64,000 nucleotides of DNA from the NCBI RefSeq assembly GCF_017894365.1, contig NZ_CP059467.1:1054001-1118000 (forward strand). The letters run 5' to 3'. Made by a program: the position numbers and the translations under genes. A model generated the notes under the pieces. That model was not told the DNA's origin. It searched no databases and worked only from the letters and a program-made list of their open reading frames with translations. Source of the DNA: Aromatoleum bremense (lineage in GTDB: Bacteria; Pseudomonadota; Gammaproteobacteria; Burkholderiales; Rhodocyclaceae). Of this stretch, positions 59,441 through 64,000 are shown piece by piece. Numbering within the stretch: position 1 is the stretch's first letter; every line of letters begins with the position of its first letter.

Positions 59441-61438
59441 TCAAAGTGGTCTTACCGACGCTTCCACGAGGGACGCGTCGAATCGTTCGATCAGTTCACG
59501 CACGAAAGGGTCGCTCTCCAACGCCGCCACAGCCTCGACGTGCCGCGCCCGTTTTTCCGCCTGGTCGCGTTGCGCCGGGGTTTCGCCGGCGATCGCGCCG
59601 GTCTCGATCCTGAGCCGCAGCGGACCGCCATACTGCGTCGCGAGCGCGTCCTGCAGGCGGTCGAGGAGTCCCGGATTCATGCCCAGCAAATGGCGATGGG
59701 TTTCGGACAGCCGGAGGTTCAGCACGCCGTCGGCAAATCCGGTCCATTCGCAGTGCTGCGCGAGTTCCCGCATCATCCCGCCGAGGCCGAGCGCGCGGAG
59801 GATCGCATGCCATTCGCCGGCGGCAAAGGCCGACGCGATCTCGGGCGCTGTTGTGCCCGGCGATGCGGGCGTGACTTCCGGCCGCTCGGCGCGCCGCGGA
59901 ACAGCACTTCCGGCCGCCGCCGTCGCGCTTCGTGCCGGCGTGGGCAGGGGGGACGGCTCGACCACCACGTTCCCGGAGTGCAGGCGCGCCGGCGCGGACG
60001 AGCGGGCGGGTTGCGGCACGGATGTTTCCCCGGCGAACGCCTCCGGCGGCAGGTCCTCCCACGGCGGAACGGAGTTCGACGGTTCGGCCGGACCTTCGGC
60101 GACCGCCACTGCTCTGCCGGGCGGCGACGAACGCGTCCCGGCCTCGGCAATCCCGCGTTCGCGTGGCGAATGCTCCACGGGGATCCCCCTTGCCACCGGC
60201 GGTCTTGCCACCGGCGCGGCGTCGCGCTGCGGCACCGGTGCCGTGGCCCGTGCTGCGAGACTGGCGGCCGGCTGCGGCGGCGACGGAGGGATGACACGCG
60301 CCCGTCCCGCCCCGCCTCCGCCGGCCGCGTCGCCGGGACTGCCGAGCGCCACCGGCTGCTCGGGGCGGAATGCGTGCAGGCGCAACAGGCTCATCGTGAA
60401 GCCCGCGTAGTCGTCCGGCGCCAGCGACAGTTCGTCGCGGCCATGGATGGCGATCTGGTAGGCGAGTTGCAGGAACTCGGCGTCGAAGGCCTCGGCATAC
60501 GGTGCGAGACGTTGGCGTTCCGCATCGTCGGCGATCGCCGCCGGGGCGAACTGCATGAGCGCGATGCGGTGCAGCAGCGAGGCGAGCGCCTGCAACGCCG
60601 CGTCGAACGACAAACTGCGCGCCTCCATGCGATCGGCCACCGCGAGCATCCCGGCGACGTCGCCTGCGGCCAGCGCGTCGAGCACCGCGTACAGATGGTC
60701 GTCGCCGACCGTACCGAGCATGTGCGAGACCTGCTCTTCCTCGACGCGCCCCGAACCGTGCGCGATCGCTTGGTCGAGCAGCGACAGTGCATCCCGCATC
60801 GAGCCGTTCGCCGCCTTGGCGAGGTGGCGCAGCGCGGGGACCTCGAATGGCACGCCCTCGGCCTCGAGGATGCCGCCGAGATGGTCGATGATGTGCCCCG
60901 GCGGCATCTGCTTGAGGTTGAACTGCAGGCAGCGGGAGAGCACCGTCACCGGGATTTTCTGCGGATCCGTCGTCGCCAGGATGAACTTGACGTGTTCGGG
61001 AGGCTCTTCGAGCGTCTTCAACATCGCGTTGAACGCATGCCCGGTCAGCATGTGGACTTCGTCGATCATGTAGACCTTGTAGCGCCCCTGCGCCGGCGCA
61101 TAGACCGCCTTGTCGAGCAGCGCCGCCATGTCCTCGACCCCGCGGTTCGAGGCCGCATCCATCTCGACGTAGTCGGGAAAACGGTCCGCGTCGATCGCGC
61201 GGCAGGCCGCGCAAGTGCCGCACGGCTCGGGCGTGACGCCGGTTTCGCAGTTCAGTGCTTTCGCGAGAATGCGCGAAATGGTCGTCTTGCCGACGCCGCG
61301 CGTGCCGGTGAACAGCCACGCGTGGTGCAGCCGGCCGGTGGCGAGCGCATGGCTGAGCGCCCGGACGACGTGTTCCTGGCCGACCAGCGTCGCGAAACTC
61401 TTCGGGCGCCACTTGCGGGCGAGAACCTGATAGCTCAT
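59441..61438 (-). CDS. dnaX: DNA polymerase III subunits gamma/tau
   Basis: The 665-residue clamp-loader ATPase has Walker A FTGTRGVGKTTISRILAKAL, a four-Cys zinc module (CETGVTPEPCGTCAACRAI), Walker B VYMIDEVHML and SRC sensor LSRCLQFNL. After about residue 370 comes a long Pro/Ala/Arg-rich linker, then the tau C-terminal domain (EWHAILRALGLGGMMRELAQHCEW). No clear A-rich slippery site for the short gamma form was seen. It lies just downstream of the SRP RNA gene. Confidence 0.96.
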   Translation of the reverse strand: MSYQVLARKWRPKSFATLVGQEHVVRALSHALATGRLHHAWLFTGTRGVGKTTISRILAKALNCETGVTPEPCGTCAACRAIDADRFPDYVEMDAASNRGVEDMAALLDKAVYAPAQGRYKVYMIDEVHMLTGHAFNAMLKTLEEPPEHVKFILATTDPQKIPVTVLSRCLQFNLKQMPPGHIIDHLGGILEAEGVPFEVPALRHLAKAANGSMRDALSLLDQAIAHGSGRVEEEQVSHMLGTVGDDHLYAVLDALAAGDVAGMLAVADRMEARSLSFDAALQALASLLHRIALMQFAPAAIADDAERQRLAPYAEAFDAEFLQLAYQIAIHGRDELSLAPDDYAGFTMSLLRLHAFRPEQPVALGSPGDAAGGGGAGRARVIPPSPPQPAASLAARATAPVPQRDAAPVARPPVARGIPVEHSPRERGIAEAGTRSSPPGRAVAVAEGPAEPSNSVPPWEDLPPEAFAGETSVPQPARSSAPARLHSGNVVVEPSPLPTPARSATAAAGSAVPRRAERPEVTPASPGTTAPEIASAFAAGEWHAILRALGLGGMMRELAQHCEWTGFADGVLNLRLSETHRHLLGMNPGLLDRLQDALATQYGGPLRLRIETGAIAGETPAQRDQAEKRARHVEAVAALESDPFVRELIERFDASLVEASVRPL

Positions 61439-61537
61439 GGCGGGATTCTAGCAGAGCGGCCCCCGTCCCGCGGCGCCACCGCCCGCACGGTCACGGCGCG
61501 CCCGGCGACGAAACGGGGGCCGGCGGTCCCAAAATGC

Positions 61538-61569
61538 CGAAGGGCGTCTTCATGGGAAGACGCCCTTCG
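61538..61569 (-). terminator. Intrinsic terminator after the SRP RNA
   Basis: A perfect 14-bp stem (CGAAGGGCGTCTTC and its complement) has a 4-base loop. On the minus strand it is followed by GCATTTTGG. It lies between ffs and dnaX. Confidence 0.75.
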
Positions 61570-61582
61570 CGCGATTGTCCGG

Positions 61583-61684
<102 letters not shown>

Positions 61685-61690
61685 GCCGCA

Positions 61691-61696
61691 ATTATA
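61691..61696 (-). promoter_or_regulatory. -10 element of the SRP RNA gene
   Basis: A perfect TATAAT on the minus strand lies 7 bases before the inferred RNA start. The -35 region is GC-rich and weak. Confidence 0.65.
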
Positions 61697-61763
61697 CCAG
61701 CTTACGGCGGGCGGGCGGCATCCCGTGATGCGGTGCGCAATTGTTGCGGCACTGTTCGGGCAG

Positions 61764-61814
61764 AGCTTGTCGAAGCCCGGTCACGGCCCTTCGACAGGCT
61801 CAGGGCGAACGGGG
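61764..61814. repeat. REP-like extragenic palindrome
   Basis: AGCTTGTCGAAG and CTTCGACAGGCT form an imperfect inverted repeat followed by CAGGGCGAACGG. Elements of this kind are scattered between genes in many proteobacterial genomes. It stands just after the 3' end of the acyl-CoA synthetase gene. Confidence 0.6.
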
Positions 61815-61824
61815 TCTTTTGGGA

Positions 61825-63516
61825 TCAGCCCTTCAGCTCAGGGAAGTCCTCTTCGAAGAACTCCAGCGCCCCGCGCGCTGTCGAGGCGTCCTTGCCCTGT
61901 TCGCTCCTGCGCAGCTCGACGCGCCGGATCTTGCCCGAGATGGTCTTCGGCAGGTCCGAAAATTCGATGCGGCGGATGCGCTTGTACGGTGCGAGTTTGT
62001 CGCGCGTAAAGGCGAAGATGTCCTTCGCGAGCTCCTTGCCGGCCTCAAAGCCCGGCGCGAGGATCACGTAGGCTTTCGGCACCGCGAGGCGCAGCGGGTC
62101 CGGGCTCGGAACGACCGCGGCTTCGGCGACCGCCGGGTGCTCGATCAGCACCGACTCGAGCTCGAACGGGCTGATGCGATAGTCCGACGCCTTGAACACG
62201 TCGTCGGCACGGCCGACGTACGTGATGTAGCCGTCGGCGTCGATGCTCGCGACGTCCCCGGTGTGGTAGTGACCGTTGCGCATGACCTCGCTGGTCTTCT
62301 CGGCGTCACCGGCGTAGCCGAGCATCAGGCCGAGCGGACGCTTCGCCAGCACCAGCGACACTTCGCCCTCTTCGGCCGGCTTGTCGTCGGCGTCGAGCAG
62401 CGCGATCGTGTAGCCGGGCAACGGTCGGCCCATCGAGCCGGGCTTGAGCACCTGCCCCGGCGTGTTGCCGATCTGCGCCGTCGTTTCGGTCTGGCCGAAG
62501 CCGTCGCGGATCGTGATGCCCCACGCCTTCTTCACTTGGTCGATGACTTCAGGGTTGAGCGGCTCGCCGGCGCCGATCAGCTCGCGCAGGTTCGTCTTCA
62601 CCGACGCGAGGTCCTGCTGGATCAGCATGCGCCACACCGTCGGGGGTGCGCACATCGTCGTGATCTCGTATTTCACGAGCACGTCGAGCAACGCGCGCGC
62701 GTTGAAGCGATTGTAGTTGTACAGGAACACGCAGGCGCCGGCATTCCACGGCGCGAAGAAGCAGCTCCACGCGTGCTTCGCCCAGCCCGGCGAGCTGATG
62801 TTCATGTGGCGGTCGCCGGGCTGCAGGCCGATCCAGTACATCGTCGACAGGTGGCCGACCGGGTAGGACTGGTGGCTGTGCTCGACGAGCTTCGGCTTCG
62901 ACGTCGTGCCGGACGTGAAATACAGCAGCAGCGGATCGGTGACGCGGGTCACGCCTTCGGGCGTGAATTCGGGCGACGCCGCGTACGCGTCCTCGAACGA
63001 GAGCCAGCCGCCGGTCGCGCCGCCGACGCTGATGCGCGTGTAGCTGCCGGCGAGCTCCGCGAATTTGTCGGTGTGGGCCTTGCCGATGACGACATGCCTG
63101 ACCTGGCCGCGGTCAAGACGGTCGAGCAGATCTTCCGGCGTCAGCAAGGTGGTCGCCGGGATCACGACCGCGCCGAGCTTGATCGCGGCGAGCATCGTTT
63201 CCCACAGCGGCACTTCGTTGCCGAGCATGATCAGGATGCGGTCGCCGCGCGCGACACCGTGGCTCCTCAGCCAGTTCGCGACGCGGTTCGAGCGCACCGA
63301 CATCTCGGCGAACGACAGCTTCGCCTCGTGCCCGTCCTCCTCGACGATCCACAGCGCCGGCTTGTCGTTGCCCTGCGCCATCGTGTCGAAATAGTCCAGC
63401 GCCCAGTTGAACTCGGTCAGTTGCGGCCACTGGAAACCGGCGTACGCAGTGGCGTAGTCGGTCCGGTTGGCCAGCAGGAAGTCCCGCGCTTTCAGAAACT
63501 CGGCAACTGCAGTCAT
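61825..63516 (-). CDS. AMP-dependent acyl-CoA synthetase (medium-chain/aryl type)
   Basis: The 563-residue ANL-superfamily enzyme activates a carboxylic acid to its CoA thioester through an acyl-AMP. Motifs: P-loop LLYFTSGTTSKPK at about residue 205, GFGQTETTAQIG, GHYHTGDVASID, and the C-terminal catalytic Lys in PKTISGKIRRVEL. The ATG at 63516 has AAAGGAG 6 bases upstream; the longer frame upstream is not coding-like. The substrate cannot be read from sequence; fatty or aromatic acids are possible. A 22-bp palindrome lies 180 bases upstream. Confidence 0.9.
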   Translation of the reverse strand: MTAVAEFLKARDFLLANRTDYATAYAGFQWPQLTEFNWALDYFDTMAQGNDKPALWIVEEDGHEAKLSFAEMSVRSNRVANWLRSHGVARGDRILIMLGNEVPLWETMLAAIKLGAVVIPATTLLTPEDLLDRLDRGQVRHVVIGKAHTDKFAELAGSYTRISVGGATGGWLSFEDAYAASPEFTPEGVTRVTDPLLLYFTSGTTSKPKLVEHSHQSYPVGHLSTMYWIGLQPGDRHMNISSPGWAKHAWSCFFAPWNAGACVFLYNYNRFNARALLDVLVKYEITTMCAPPTVWRMLIQQDLASVKTNLRELIGAGEPLNPEVIDQVKKAWGITIRDGFGQTETTAQIGNTPGQVLKPGSMGRPLPGYTIALLDADDKPAEEGEVSLVLAKRPLGLMLGYAGDAEKTSEVMRNGHYHTGDVASIDADGYITYVGRADDVFKASDYRISPFELESVLIEHPAVAEAAVVPSPDPLRLAVPKAYVILAPGFEAGKELAKDIFAFTRDKLAPYKRIRRIEFSDLPKTISGKIRRVELRRSEQGKDASTARGALEFFEEDFPELKG

Positions 63517-63695
63517 GTGCTCTCCTTTCCCATATGCAACGCCCCGGACGCCCGTCCGCGACGCGTGTTGTACGCCGGCTCGCATCCCTGGCCGCGGTCG
63601 CCCCGCGGCAGGGCGCGGCGAAGAAGCGGGGGAACAGTCCGCTGCTGGCGGAGTGATTGGAATCCGGCGATCCCTGAAGATCGCCGGGCGGTATT

Positions 63696-63717
63696 GTGAC
63701 GTTGACGTCAACGTCAC
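63696..63717. promoter_or_regulatory. 22-bp perfect palindrome, candidate operator
   Basis: The half-site GTGACGTTGAC is followed at once by its exact complement GTCAACGTCAC. It lies upstream of the acyl-CoA synthetase start (leftward), inside the relic sequence of a GDSL-type gene. ACGT-rich palindromes of this sort resemble sites reported for LiuR-type MerR regulators of acyl-CoA catabolism. That link is from memory and is unproven here. Confidence 0.5.
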
Positions 63718-63721
63718 GCAA

Positions 63722-63993
63722 TCATCCCTCGACGGTAGCCTCCCTGGCGCCGAGCGGCCCGCCACTTTCGAGCACCTCATGTTCATCGAATCAGCGTATC
63801 GATCCATCCGACGGCCGCCGGGCACCGCGCACTCGCCGAGGCACTGTTCGCCGCACTCCAGATCCCGGAACCGGGAATGTTCGCGTTGCTGCTCGCGCGT
63901 CGCGGCGGCTCGTCGCAAGCCGCCGCGCCCCGGGCACAAGCGCGGGCGCCGCGCTTCAGGCTGCGCGGCGCCCCGCCGCAACGAGCCGCCTGA
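63722..63993 (+). pseudogene. Decayed GDSL/SGNH hydrolase 3' fragment with PEP-CTERM-like end
   Basis: One frame reads LPGAERPATFEHLMFIESAY up to about 63796. A shifted frame from about 63802 reads SIHPTAAGHRALAEALFAAL, the block holding the catalytic His of GDSL lipases/esterases (typically DxxHPTxxxH). It then reads IPEPGMFALLLARR, like a PEP-CTERM sorting signal (PEP motif, hydrophobic segment, arginines), and continues to a stop at 63993. No start is present and the frames do not join, so this is a remnant. The 5' limit is uncertain. Confidence 0.5.
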
Positions 63994-64000
63994 TCTGCGG

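Noticed and set aside
61741..63699. 652-codon plus-strand frame opposite the acyl-CoA synthetase
   Set aside because: It is an antisense shadow. The minus-strand gene has all adenylation-domain motifs.
63517..63981. N-terminal extension of the acyl-CoA synthetase frame to 63981
   Set aside because: The ATG at 63516 has a proper ribosome site and homologues begin there. The extension reads like non-coding sequence and crosses the palindrome.

Overview
This 64 kb window is high-GC DNA with the gene order of a betaproteobacterial chromosome. Rhodocyclales, of the Azoarcus/Aromatoleum/Thauera type, fits best. That assignment is inferred from gene order (lptD-surA-pdxA-rsmA, dusB-fis-purH-purD, hemCDXY, petABC-sspAB, ffs-dnaX-ybaB-recR) and from protein style. 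No 16S rRNA is present to confirm it.

Region 1 (1-9608) is a type IV minor-pilin operon, fimT-pilV-pilW-pilX-pilY1, broken up by four insertion sequences of different families. An IS110-type transposase, cut by the window edge, lies at the left. An IS5/IS1182-like element (1049-2666) splits fimT. An IS21-type element (4195-6955, istA/istB) and an IS630-type element (7379-8478) both sit inside pilX. Each of the three complete elements has terminal inverted repeats and a target duplication. Removing each element with one copy of its duplication restores an unbroken reading frame, so insertion was recent. pilV and pilW are intact. Of pilY1 only a C-terminal remnant is left.

Region 2 (9609-15000) carries a DUF2189 membrane protein, oligopeptidase A (prlC), a 59-residue unknown protein, exonuclease III, and a four-cysteine Crp/Fnr-type regulator. 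The regulator is followed by a perfect inverted repeat and a small DUF2892 membrane protein.

Region 3 (15000-30324) is a divergent envelope locus followed by housekeeping genes. Leftward run lptD, surA, pdxA and rsmA. Rightward run amgK and murU (peptidoglycan sugar recycling), pepP, ubiH, dusB, fis, purH, purD and hemF.

Region 4 (30350-45166) holds tetrapyrrole synthesis genes (hemY, hemX, hemD, hemC leftward; hemA further right). It also holds ppc, an AlgR-like regulator, argH, a Ser/Thr kinase fused to a cyclic-nucleotide-binding domain, the monothiol glutaredoxin gene, prmC-prfA, and tRNA-Phe with a clear promoter and terminator.

Region 5 (45211-61700) contains a TctD/TctE-like two-component pair, groES-groEL under a sigma70-like promoter with a perfect CIRCE operator, tamA, fbp, dadA, sspA-sspB and the cytochrome bc1 operon petABC. 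It ends with recR, ybaB, dnaX and the 4.5S SRP RNA, all leftward.

Region 6 (61700-64000) has a repetitive palindrome, an acyl-CoA synthetase, a 22-bp perfect palindrome upstream of it, and a decayed GDSL-hydrolase/PEP-CTERM gene fragment at the right edge.

No CRISPR array, prophage, rRNA operon or recognisable defence system was seen. The most unusual parts are the IS-riddled pilin operon, the kinase/cNMP fusion, the Crp/Fnr-DUF2892 module and the PEP-CTERM relic.
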